Below, piece after piece: positions 37,338 through 45,464 of a DNA stretch of 64,000 bases (positions are counted from its first letter, which is position 1; each line of letters starts with the position of its first letter). The stretch spans positions 62,001-126,000 of the forward strand of contig NZ_PHRF01000172.1 in NCBI RefSeq assembly GCF_004151105.1. The letters are read 5' to 3'. A model generated the notes under the pieces. That model was given only the letters and a program-made list of their open reading frames with translations. It was not told where the DNA came from and did no database searches. The position numbers and the translations under genes were made by a program. Source of the DNA: Streptomyces sp. L-9-10. Lineage in GTDB: Bacteria > Actinomycetota > Actinomycetes > Streptomycetales > Streptomycetaceae.

Positions 37338-37994
37338 ATGTCCATGAAGCCCCTCGAACACGACCGGCGGTATGGCGAGTTGGACCACGTGATGCGCGCG
37401 TATCTGGGTCAGTGGGCCGACGACACCCCAGAGCGGCGCAGTCGCGCCCTGGACGCGTATCTCCGTCATACCTGGCATACCCGCCCCTCGGCCATCGCGG
37501 AGGCGGAGCATCAGCTGCGCGAGTACAGCCGTAATCCTCCGGGCCGCATCCGGCAAGAGCTGGGTGAGTTCTACTCGATCCCGGACACAGGTAAGCCCCA
37601 GTCGGACATCGGCGACTGGCTGATGGTGCTGGCCGACCACCTGAAGAGAAGCATCGAGGAGGGCGACGTCCCGGAGCCATTGTCCCCGCAGACGCACTGG
37701 GAGTGGCACGCGCGTTTCCCGGAGACCGCTCAACTGCTGGGCGGCTGGTTCTCCCAGGACATCGTCGACGAGTTCCCCGGCCACGACGCCGCGGTCGCCG
37801 ACTACGCCGACACCACAAACCCGCAGTTGGTCGCCCGCCTCGTGGGTGAACTGCACGAGTTGCTCTCCCTCCCCCTCGACGAGGGGGACTACGCCCTGGC
37901 CGCCGCCGAACTCGGCATGGAGGTGGGCCCGCCGGAACCGTTCTCCCACGGCGCCTGGTTCCAGTCGCTGGCGGCGACGCTGTCCGGCGTCTGA
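37338..37994 (+). CDS. CdiI-type contact-dependent inhibition immunity protein
   Basis: 218 residues from ATG 37338. The segment FPETAQLLGGWFSQDIVDEF with DAAVADYAD matches the CdiI_4-like immunity family (FPxLxxLLGxYxxQD pattern), known partners of CdiA-CT RNase A toxins. It follows the orphan toxin tip by 13 nt, so the two form a cognate cassette. It acts in the cytoplasm by binding the toxin. Confidence 0.75.
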   Translation: MSMKPLEHDRRYGELDHVMRAYLGQWADDTPERRSRALDAYLRHTWHTRPSAIAEAEHQLREYSRNPPGRIRQELGEFYSIPDTGKPQSDIGDWLMVLADHLKRSIEEGDVPEPLSPQTHWEWHARFPETAQLLGGWFSQDIVDEFPGHDAAVADYADTTNPQLVARLVGELHELLSLPLDEGDYALAAAELGMEVGPPEPFSHGAWFQSLAATLSGV

Positions 37995-38289
37995 TCCGGC
38001 TGGACGGTCGGGGGACAGGCGCTCCACAGCGGCAGGATGGCACGAACGTGGACTGCGTCGCAGGGCCGAGCCCTACCCTCGGGACCCGAAGCTGAGCGTC
38101 GGTCCGAAACCCCTCCCTGGTCCCCGAACGAGTGAGAGAGGGCTCCACGACGCTCGACCCCCGAGATTCAAGACCCGAGCCTCGGAATGGCGACCGCACA
38201 GCTACGACGGAATCGCCGTGAACTCAACGACGCCTGATCGCCCTTGTCCACCGCCTGATCCGCTACCTACCACGCCTCAAGAAACGCCT

Positions 38290-39120
38290 TCAACGGCCCG
38301 GCTGCGGGATCCGCGCCCCGTCCGCGGTCGAGGAGCCCTCGTCCTGAACGACTTCCCCCGTGATGACCTGGCCAGCAGGCTTGGCGAGTTCCAGGCCGGA
38401 GAGGTGCGTCTTGAGCCTTCTGGACATGGGACGGAAGGTCGCGAAGGTGAGCCCGCCGGACACCGCAGCCCCGACGAGGGGAATGGCCTTCGAAACGGAC
38501 TTGGCGAAGGTCTGCTTCGTCATCTCGACGCCGAGGTAACCGGCGACCCTCTTCACGATGGGGTAGACGACACCCTGGGTCAGTGCCTTCTGAGGCAGCT
38601 TCTTGGCTACCTGCTCCGACATCATCCCTGCTACCTTCCCCACGGCGGCGTTCGCGGACTGGGTTCCGAACATCACTCCGAAGAAGAGCGTGAGCACGCC
38701 TTTGGTCGCGTCATCCAGGTCGTCGTTGTCGACAGAGAACAGATCGGGCCAGCTGTAGAGGTAGGCGAGCTTCTGCGCGATGCTCAGCATGTGGGCGACA
38801 TATTGGGCCACATCGGCTGGTACCGTGGCGGGCAGGGCGATGAATCCAGGAATCCCAGCAGCCGCGGAGACCGCGCTCACCTTGGCGGTTTCGTAGCGAA
38901 TGGACTCGTTGGCTACCGTGTCCAGAACTGCGAGAGGGATACCCGCCGCTGCGGGGGTCACTTCTATCGCTCTGCGCAGTTCATCCTCCGAGCAATGACG
39001 GGCCAGCGCCGTCCGGAGGTACGCCTCCCTGTTGATTCGCACGCCCGGAAGCCTTGCCGCGCCGACCAGTAGAGCGGAGAAGCGCGACTCCGCGTTCTCG
39101 CTCACTTTGCCCGTGACCAT
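38290..39120 (-). CDS. EcsC-family protein
   Basis: 276 residues from ATG 39120 (an in-frame start at 39153 also exists). It has an alternating helical pattern with hydrophobic, Ala/Val-rich segments (GIPGFIALPATVPADVAQYV, VLTLFFGVMFGTQSANAAVG) and a terminal AIPLVGAAVSGGLTFATFRP, as in EcsC-domain proteins. The molecular role is unclear; relatives associate with membranes and turn up in toxin islands. The 295 bp between it and the CdiI-like gene hold no supported gene. Confidence 0.65.
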   Translation of the reverse strand: MVTGKVSENAESRFSALLVGAARLPGVRINREAYLRTALARHCSEDELRRAIEVTPAAAGIPLAVLDTVANESIRYETAKVSAVSAAAGIPGFIALPATVPADVAQYVAHMLSIAQKLAYLYSWPDLFSVDNDDLDDATKGVLTLFFGVMFGTQSANAAVGKVAGMMSEQVAKKLPQKALTQGVVYPIVKRVAGYLGVEMTKQTFAKSVSKAIPLVGAAVSGGLTFATFRPMSRRLKTHLSGLELAKPAGQVITGEVVQDEGSSTADGARIPQPGR

Positions 39121-39508
39121 GCCAGGAACGTACAGCAGACGGGTGACTCGCATCCCCCGGATCGGTCATTCTGATCCCGGATCGGGAGGGCAGGAGCCCG
39201 ACGTAGCGGACAGACCGGGGCCGCGTGTCACCGCACCGTCGCCCATGAGGGCGAACTCCGGCTCGCATCAGCCTCGCCGTGCGTATGCTGCGTCAGCGTG
39301 CGCACGCACGGGGTGGACAGCGTGCAGCGCCCGGCCTGACGGTGCCGGAAGTGCCCGTGGAGGATCAGCAGGGCTGTACACCAGATGCCGTTGTCCGTGG
39401 TCGGGTTCAGCCTTGGCATCACTCGTATGAGGGGTCAACGCACCTCGGTCGCCGCTCTTCCCCTCTACCTTGACAATCCCATCTGCACCCTCGAGTGGAG
39501 CCGGAGTA

Positions 39509-40569
39509 GTGAAGTACGCGGTGTCTGCACCGCAGGCTGACTTGCTGCGCGAGATCGCGGCGGTTTCCGATGCCGTGCACATTCCACCCGCCCGTACACA
39601 GGTCGCCTGGGCGCTGGCCCCGGCCGGCGGGGCTGAACTGGTCTCCCGACTGCAGTCGGCGTCAGGGACGATCACGGTTCCTGATCCTGCGCCTCGGACC
39701 CGGGGGCGGTGGCGGGCCGGCCTATTACGACGCACTCCACCACGGGCACGTCCCGGAAGGTCACAAGGTGCGGTGAGGCCGTACACACGCTGGCGATCGT
39801 GATCCGGGGCCGAGCCTTTCCCCTCGTCCTCACGGAACGGACGACCAAAGTCCCTCACGAGCCGACTCCGAAGGAGGTGCGCCAAAGGGAGCGCAATCCC
39901 TGGATCCGGTTCCCCAAGTACGACGAGGAGTTCAACGGACGCCTCGCCCTCGGTGCACCCGCCAAGAGCCGGTGCCAGCACTCGTATGCCCACAGCGACG
40001 GGGCGCGCTGGATGCTGGAGTCGCGCCTGGGTCTCTTCCTACAGGACCTCGAACATCTCGCTGCTGAAGGCGAACGCCGGGATCGGGAGCAGGAACTTGT
40101 CGAAGCCGAGCGGCGGCGCCGGTGGTACGCGGCTATCGCACAGGCGCGTGAGCAGCAGATCGATCAGCAGCGCGCGAAGGTGCTCGCCGAACAGCTGAGT
40201 GCTTGGAATCAGGCTGCCGAGATCCGCGCCTTCTGCCAGGCAGCCCGCGCTCGAACCGGCAACGCTCCGATTCCGGCCAGCGAGGCGGAATGGCTGCAAT
40301 GGGCGGAGGCGTATGCCGCACGGCTCGACCCGCTGCACCACGCGCTGGTTACTCCGCCAAATCCCCCGGCCAGTCGGGAGGTTCTTCGCGAGCTCGCAAA
40401 GGTCGATGCCTGCGCCTACCCGTGGCCGTTCGACGCTGACGGCCGCTGGGTGCTCCCCCAGGAACAGCCGACCGAACCGAACTCGTGGTCACAACCGCAT
40501 TCGGCTCGCAACCGGCTTCGCCCCTGCCAACAGGACAGGGGCGAAGGAACGTTTATGCGGCGATCGTGA
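39509..40569 (+). pseudogene. decayed element-associated hypothetical gene
   Basis: An N-terminal part from GTG 39509 (SAPQADLLREIAAVSDAVHI, ASGTITVPDPAPRTRG) shifts frame to YYDALHHGHVPEGHKVR. The gene then loses its centre and resumes as RTTKVPHEPTPKEVRQRERN with basic, helical repeats to YPWPFDADGRWVLPQEQ and the stop at 40569. The full family is a ~400-residue protein of unknown function common in Streptomyces integrative elements. The end overlaps the convergent integrase stop by 17 nt. The gene at 43213 is related to its missing centre (VNYAKRHGMEPEGRRI, AEGPHPNAR). Confidence 0.6.
40516..40546. terminator. terminator next to integrase 2
   Basis: CTTCGCCCCTG and CAGGGGCGAAG form a perfect 11-bp stem with a 9-nt loop. 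It is homologous to the hairpin at 12052-12084 beside integrase 1. Confidence 0.7.
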
Positions 40570-41641
40570 GCGGGGTTTCCATCCGCTCCCAGGCCCCGAG
40601 GACGGCCTTGTGCGCATCCGGCTGCAGGTGGGCGTAGCGCTGGGTGGTCTGGAAGCTCTCGTGGCCGAGGAGGTGCTGGACCTCGTAGAGTGAGACTCCT
40701 TTCTGGACCAGCCATGAGGCGCAGGTGTGGCGCATGGAGTGGGGCGGGTAGTGCGGGACCAGCTGCTGCTCGCCGTCGTCATCGAAGCAGCGGGCTCCTT
40801 CGACGGCTGGCCACCAGGTCTGTCGGCGCCAGTTACCGTCATCGAGGAGCCGTCCAGCCCGGCCCTTGGTGACGGTGGTGAACACCACAGCGTCCCGGTC
40901 GAGCCGGTACATGTGACGTTCAAGTGCTTCGAGAACATGAGCCGGGAGCGGGACCTCCCGGCGGCTCCTGGAGCTCTTCGGATACTCCTTGACACCCCTC
41001 TTGGTGTTGACCTCGACCACGAACAGGCGCGAGCGACGCTGGTCGATGCGGTGACGGTGAAGGCCGGAGAGTTCGCCCCAGCGCAGTCCGGTGTAGACAC
41101 CCAGTAGGCACATCGTCTTCCAGGGGGCGGGAAGCTCGTCGAGGATGCTCTGCGCCTGGTCGATCGTGAACCACTGCGGCGGCTTGACGGCGATCTGAGG
41201 CAGGTCGGTGCGCCGGCACGGGCTCACCGCGATCACATCGTCATCCACAGCCGCGCGCATGATGGACGACGTCAGGTTGTAGGCCTGCTTGATCGCAGCA
41301 GCACCCACGCCCTTCTCCACCAGGGAACGGATCCAGCTCTGGATATCCATGCGAGTGACGGCCCGCATCTCCCAGTCCGCCCAGTGGGGCATGACATGGT
41401 TCTTGATGGTGGAGGCGTCGCCGCGCAGAGTGCGGGGCTCAACGATGCGCGCGCCCCACCACCGGTCATGCCACTCACGGAACGTGATTTCACCGGCCCG
41501 CGGGTCGCGCATGCTTCCGCGGATGGACTGTGTCTCCATCTCGATGCCCCAGGCGCGGGCCTGCGCCTTGAGAGGGAACGACTCGCTGTACCGGTCTCCT
41601 GCCCGGTTGCGCACGGTCGCCTGCCAGTTGCCGGACTTCAA
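40553..41641 (-). CDS. tyrosine site-specific integrase (copy 2)
   Basis: 362 residues, same length and layout as the integrase at 12090-13178. The catalytic set is intact: Arg in TGLRWGELSGLH, HSMRHTCASW, LLGHESFQTTQ and Tyr in RYAHLQPD. Differences are scattered substitutions (for example SIRGSMRDPRAGEITF versus ARGGMRDPRAGEMSF), so the copies diverged some time ago rather than arising by a recent duplication. The start is again a non-ATG codon after an AAGGAG. The excisionase-like gene lies directly upstream. Confidence 0.9.
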   Translation of the reverse strand: MKSGNWQATVRNRAGDRYSESFPLKAQARAWGIEMETQSIRGSMRDPRAGEITFREWHDRWWGARIVEPRTLRGDASTIKNHVMPHWADWEMRAVTRMDIQSWIRSLVEKGVGAAAIKQAYNLTSSIMRAAVDDDVIAVSPCRRTDLPQIAVKPPQWFTIDQAQSILDELPAPWKTMCLLGVYTGLRWGELSGLHRHRIDQRRSRLFVVEVNTKRGVKEYPKSSRSRREVPLPAHVLEALERHMYRLDRDAVVFTTVTKGRAGRLLDDGNWRRQTWWPAVEGARCFDDDGEQQLVPHYPPHSMRHTCASWLVQKGVSLYEVQHLLGHESFQTTQRYAHLQPDAHKAVLGAWERMETPLTIAA

Positions 41642-41700
41642 CTTGCGGAGGTACAGGTTCTACTCCTTGTTCGACGACGAGGGGGCCGCCAGGATCGGGG

Positions 41701-41961
41701 TCAGCGGCGGGCTGTTGGCATGGCAACGGCGCGACGGCTGATGAACTCATCAAGGCCGGCCGATGGGACCCGCACACGGGAGCGGCCTGGCCCGGTGCGG
41801 AGGTCGACGACAGGCAGGTCGCCGGCTGCGATGAAGCGGTAGACGGTCCGCCGGTCGACATCCAGGGCGGCGGCGACGGCGGTATGGACAGCAGGCGTGC
41901 AGGCATAGCCGGGGGCCTCGATGTGCTGGGGGATGGGCTGAACGCCCGGCGAGATGGCCAT
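41701..41961 (-). CDS. excisionase-like HTH protein (copy 2), altered N-terminus
   Basis: 86 residues. The HTH AVAAALDVDRRTVYRFIA and wing VDLRTGPGRSRVRVPSAGLDEF are nearly identical to copy 1. The expected start MPARLLSIP is present in the DNA (ATG 41906) but in another frame, because one base is missing in CATACCGCCG relative to CATCCCTGCCG of copy 1. Translation from ATG 41961 would restore the HTH with a new N-terminal extension. Whether it is functional is unclear. Confidence 0.7.
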   Translation of the reverse strand: MAISPGVQPIPQHIEAPGYACTPAVHTAVAAALDVDRRTVYRFIAAGDLPVVDLRTGPGRSRVRVPSAGLDEFISRRAVAMPTARR

Positions 41962-42149
41962 CAGAGCGTCGGCCGGTGCAAGGGGCGGTCAAGTAACCCT
42001 GTCGGGGGCGTGAAACGCGTAGGGAGAGCCTCGGCCAAACGGAGGCTGGTCCCACGGCGGCTTCGTCGCGCTCAGGAGTTCATACCAAGAGGGCGGTTAT
42101 GTCCCGTGCGCCCCGCGCTCTGGACCTCAGCCTCACCGCAGGGCGAAAT

Positions 42150-42779
42150 TCACGACTTCAGTGACTCTGGAAGGCCCATGACGTCCTCCAGGCGGTCCCA
42201 GTCGATCTCGGCGTCTTCTACACGGAAGCAGTGCGGGTAACGCAGGGCCAGCCAACTCGGAGTCACACCGGCCAACTCAGCAACCACGAAGGGTGAAGTG
42301 CCCATCCCGAGCCACTTCACCAGGCAGGACTCCCGGAGAATGGAGATGGGCTCCCCCAGGCGCCACGAGTACCGCTCGTCCCGTGGCAGAACGGCCTCTT
42401 CAGCTTGCTCCCATACCTGCTGGCATACGGGAGTCGAGAGTGAACGTCCGCGCAGGCCGGAAAACAGGAGATCGCCCTCCCCCAGGCCGGCCTCACTTAT
42501 CCATGCCCGCAGAAACTCGACGGACTGCGAGCGTAGGGGAACCTCCCTCGCCTTCCCACGGTAGCGAACGGTCAACGTGCCCAGGCCACGCTCCGGGAGA
42601 ACCACGTCGCTCACTCGCAGCCCACGGGCTTCGCCCGGGCGCAGAGCCTGCTCGGCCACAACACGCATGAAGGGGTACACCGAACGTTCAACACCCTCCC
42701 GCCCACGCACCCACTCAAGCAACGCTCGAACCTGCTCCTCGGAATACAGCCACTCTTCTTCCATGACCTCGACCGACAT
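42150..42779 (-). CDS. recombinase-like protein with a degenerate active site
   Basis: 209 residues from ATG 42779. The core resembles a tyrosine recombinase catalytic domain: ALRPGEARGLRVSDVVLPER places the first Arg, RYRGKAREVPL the Lys strand, and ALRYPHCF a Tyr near the end. The usual HxxR is replaced by ISILRESC and the second His is not evident, so it may be a regulatory or inactive paralogue. It is the intact counterpart of the fragment at 13683-14131 and belongs to the integrase module by position. Confidence 0.6.
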   Translation of the reverse strand: MSVEVMEEEWLYSEEQVRALLEWVRGREGVERSVYPFMRVVAEQALRPGEARGLRVSDVVLPERGLGTLTVRYRGKAREVPLRSQSVEFLRAWISEAGLGEGDLLFSGLRGRSLSTPVCQQVWEQAEEAVLPRDERYSWRLGEPISILRESCLVKWLGMGTSPFVVAELAGVTPSWLALRYPHCFRVEDAEIDWDRLEDVMGLPESLKS

Positions 42780-43212
42780 AGTTTTGAACTCCTCACGGGA
42801 ACGACGGAACACACCCAACCGATCAGCGGGTAGTTCAATGGTCTGGAGAAACGCCGGTTTGGCTAACCGGCGATCGTCGGCTATGTTGCGCCCGACTCGG
42901 CACTTACGACGCCCTGGTGCCTGCACGTGAAAGCAGCGCGTAGTCGCGTTGCTGCGGACTGTTCTAGGTTTGCTTGCTTCGGCGCGTCATTCCAGTCCGT
43001 TGCGCCCTCAATGTGTCTGCCGTCGGCGAATCAGCACAATCAAGCACCACGTTGGGGTACTGCCAGCTGCGCCATCAACGAGCAGCGAGGAGCCTGGAAC
43101 AGAGCAGGCGCCTTCTAAGCACCTGCTCTATCGCGTCACCTCAGCGCCCTGCGCGATGCCCTCGGCATTCCGTCCGCAGAGTTCATGAGCGCCCGGCATC
43201 GAGCCTCAGGAA
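42780..43212. other. 433-bp gap with a tRNA-like stretch and a hairpin
   Basis: Positions 42826-42900 begin GCGGGTAGTTCAATGGT, as many actinobacterial tRNA-Gly genes do. They contain an anticodon-arm-like stem (GCCGGT/ACCGGC around TTGGCTA) and GTCGG/CCGAC, but lack a normal T-loop and matching acceptor strand. A hairpin AGAGCAGG/CCTGCTCT lies at 43101-43129. No protein gene is supported. Confidence 0.35.
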
Positions 43213-43584
43213 TCAAGCGTCGAACAGATCAACTTGCTCCCAGCGGGCTGACATCGGCTCACCGGAGTCGAGCGCGGGCACGGGAACCGGACCGCTCGCC
43301 CCCGGCCGCTGACTGCGCGCGTTGGGATGCGGGCCCTCCGCAAGGGAGAACTCTAGGCCGAGCCCATCGTACGGAACCTTCTCGATACGGCGGCCTTCCG
43401 GCTCCATGCCGTGCCGCTTCGCGTAATTGACGACGCGCCGCCACTCCGCGACCTCGTCGTCGCTCGGGTGCGTGTATCGAACGCGCCCTTCGGCCAAGAG
43501 CCGCTCGACCAACTCCCGCGTCTTCGCCCTCCGCGCTTGAGCGACGGGACGCTCGCTGTATGGCGACGGTGAATCGCTCGGCAC
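43213..43584 (-). CDS. hypothetical protein of the element-associated family
   Basis: 123 residues, basic N-terminus (SPYSERPVAQARRAKTREL-VERLL) followed by EVAEWRRVVNYAKRHGMEPE-GRRIEKVPYDGLGLEF and AEGPHPNAR. The latter motifs match the family whose decayed copy is at 39509-40569. It may be a short stand-alone relative or a fragment. Function is unknown. It is the last gene before the core boundary. Confidence 0.55.
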   Translation of the reverse strand: MPSDSPSPYSERPVAQARRAKTRELVERLLAEGRVRYTHPSDDEVAEWRRVVNYAKRHGMEPEGRRIEKVPYDGLGLEFSLAEGPHPNARSQRPGASGPVPVPALDSGEPMSARWEQVDLFDA

Positions 43585-43786
43585 GGCGGCATCGCCACCC
43601 TCTCGAACGGCGCAGGTACACGGTCATACCTGGCAGATACCGTACGCGCCGACAAGCGAACCCACCCGACGATCCGACGCGCGCGCTGCCCCTCGGGCAG
43701 GACCGTGGCCGCCCACACACGTTCCTCAGCCCACGCTGCGGTCCAGGTCACGGCATCTCGAGATTCGCCTGGCACACCATCAGAAC

Positions 43787-43836
43787 GAGCGTCAAATGAG
43801 CGTCAAGATACCTCGGAGAGCGTCATCTGAGCGTCA
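43787..43836. repeat. four-copy GAGCGTCA array at the island/core boundary
   Basis: GAGCGTCA occurs at 43787, 43798, 43818 and 43829: two pairs with 11-bp internal spacing (one helical turn), 31 bp apart. The first pair is identical over 19 bp to 32280-32298. The array lies between the last element gene and the conserved RNA methyltransferase (43893). The arrangement suits protein-binding arm sites or an att region. The rest of 43585-43892 holds no gene. Confidence 0.6.
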
Positions 43837-43892
43837 AGATATCGCCCGTAACGCCCATAGCGCGCATCATGCGCATTGACTAAAACCACAGG

Positions 43893-45221
43893 TCAACGGC
43901 CTCTTTCGACAGGTTCAAGGATCGCCACGCACTCCACGTGGTGCGTCATCGGGAACAGGTCGAAGGCCCGCAGCGTGCGCGGGCGGTAGCCGCCCTCACG
44001 GAAGTACGCCAGGTCGCGGGCGAGTGCGGCCGGGTCGCAGGCGACGTAGGCGATGCGGCGGGCGCCGAGGCTCGTGAGGTGTTTGACCGTCTGCTTGCCC
44101 GCGCCCGCGCGGGGCGGGTCCAGGACGATGAGGTCCGTCTCGGTGATCCTGGTGCGCGGCAGCAGCTGGTCGACCTTGCCCTGTTCGATCCGGACCCGGG
44201 GCATGTCCTGGAGGTTGTGCCGGGCGTCCTCGACCGCGCGCTTGCCGGATTCGATGCCCAGTACCGCGCCGGTCTCCCCGACGCGCTCCGCGATGGCCCC
44301 GGCGAACAGGCCCACTCCGCAGTACAGATCGAGCGCGGTCTCGCCCTTCCTCGGCATCAGGCCCTGCATCACGGCCTCCACCAGCAGCTGCGGCGCCTGC
44401 GGGTGCACCTGCCAGAAGCCGCCCATGCCGACGCGGTACGTACGGCCGTCGGCGCGCTCGCGGACGAAGGCGCGGCCGTGGACGCGGTGCACTCCCCCGT
44501 CGCGCTCGTCCACCCGCAGTACGGACACCGGCTTGTCCAGCTCCACCAGCGGCAGCCGGCCGCCCTCGCGCGGGGTGAGGATCACCTGCCGGTCGCCGGA
44601 GCCCGACGCGGCGATCGCCTCGACCGTGGCGATCTGCGGCCACTCGCGCCGCTCGACGCCCAGCTCGCTGACACCCTCGGTGGCGATCATGCAGTGCTCG
44701 ACCGGCTCGACCTCGTGCGACCGGTGCCTGCGCAGCCCCGCGCGTCCGTCCTCGCCGATCGCGTACTGCACGCGCGAGCGCCAGGCAGGTACCTCGCCCG
44801 CGGGCAGTTTGTCGCCGGGGGCGGGCATGACCGTGCCGTCCCAGCCCGCCTCCTCCGGGGTGAGGCCCGCGAGCCGCTGGAGCTGTTCGGCGATGACCTC
44901 GCCCTTGAAGCGGCGCTGCACGCCCGGCTTGGCGTGCTGCCAGTCGCAGCCGCCGCACTTGCCGGGGCCGGCGTACGGGCACGGGGCCTCGACCCGGTCC
45001 TTCGACGGCTCGACGATCTTCACCGCGTCGGCGCGGAGATAGCGGGAGTCCTCCTCGCCCTCCGTCACACGCGCGACGATCTTCTCGCCCGGCAGTGCGT
45101 GCCGTACGAAGAGCACGCGGCCCCCGGCGGTACGGGCGATGCAGTGGCCGCCATGGGCGACGGGGCCCACCTCGACCTCGTACTCCTCCCCGATCAGCGA
45201 AGCCTGCGGTTCTGTTGACAT
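43893..45221 (-). CDS. class I SAM-dependent RNA methyltransferase (TrmA/RumA family)
   Basis: 442 residues from ATG 45221. An N-terminal TRAM domain (~1-60, EEYEVEVGPVAHGGHCIART) is followed by an iron-sulfur Cys cluster CPYAGPGKCGGCDW, a central RNA-binding region, and a Rossmann methyltransferase with LDLYCGVGLFAGAIAE (SAM binding), LDPPRAG and YVACDPAALARDL, where the Cys is the covalent catalyst for uridine C5 methylation. The His/Glu pair HHVECVAILE is at the end. It methylates a uridine in rRNA or tRNA; the exact site is not readable. It is the first gene of the conserved core block. Confidence 0.92.
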   Translation of the reverse strand: MSTEPQASLIGEEYEVEVGPVAHGGHCIARTAGGRVLFVRHALPGEKIVARVTEGEEDSRYLRADAVKIVEPSKDRVEAPCPYAGPGKCGGCDWQHAKPGVQRRFKGEVIAEQLQRLAGLTPEEAGWDGTVMPAPGDKLPAGEVPAWRSRVQYAIGEDGRAGLRRHRSHEVEPVEHCMIATEGVSELGVERREWPQIATVEAIAASGSGDRQVILTPREGGRLPLVELDKPVSVLRVDERDGGVHRVHGRAFVRERADGRTYRVGMGGFWQVHPQAPQLLVEAVMQGLMPRKGETALDLYCGVGLFAGAIAERVGETGAVLGIESGKRAVEDARHNLQDMPRVRIEQGKVDQLLPRTRITETDLIVLDPPRAGAGKQTVKHLTSLGARRIAYVACDPAALARDLAYFREGGYRPRTLRAFDLFPMTHHVECVAILEPVERGR

Positions 45222-45244
45222 GGGAGGTGGCTCCAAAAGATCAG

Positions 45245-45350
45245 AGGTAAGAAGGGTGGGTCAGGAAACAAGAAAGGTGAGAGGGAAGGAGAAGGAGAAG
45301 AGGAGAGAGGGAAGGGGAAGAACGGGGAGGGAAAAAACGGGGAGGGGTGG
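45245..45350. repeat. homopurine tract
   Basis: About 85-100 bases are almost pure A/G on the plus strand (GAGAGGGAAGGAGAAGGAG, GGGAAGGGGAAG, GGGAAAAAACGGGG), between the permease stop and the methyltransferase start. This is exceptional for the surrounding >70% GC DNA and could form triplex DNA. Confidence 0.7.
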
Positions 45351-45464
45351 ACGACAGCCCACCAGTCTACGTGCGCGTCACCCACCCGGCTGCCACGCGC
45401 CGGATCCCCCTCCGTCCGCTCGGACCGCTCGGCCCCCTCCGTCCGGTCGGCCCCCACCGCCCGC

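Noticed and set aside
42826..42900. Genuine tRNA-Gly or tRNA-Ala gene
   Set aside because: No TTCRA T-loop and no acceptor-stem partner; kept only as a tRNA-like observation.
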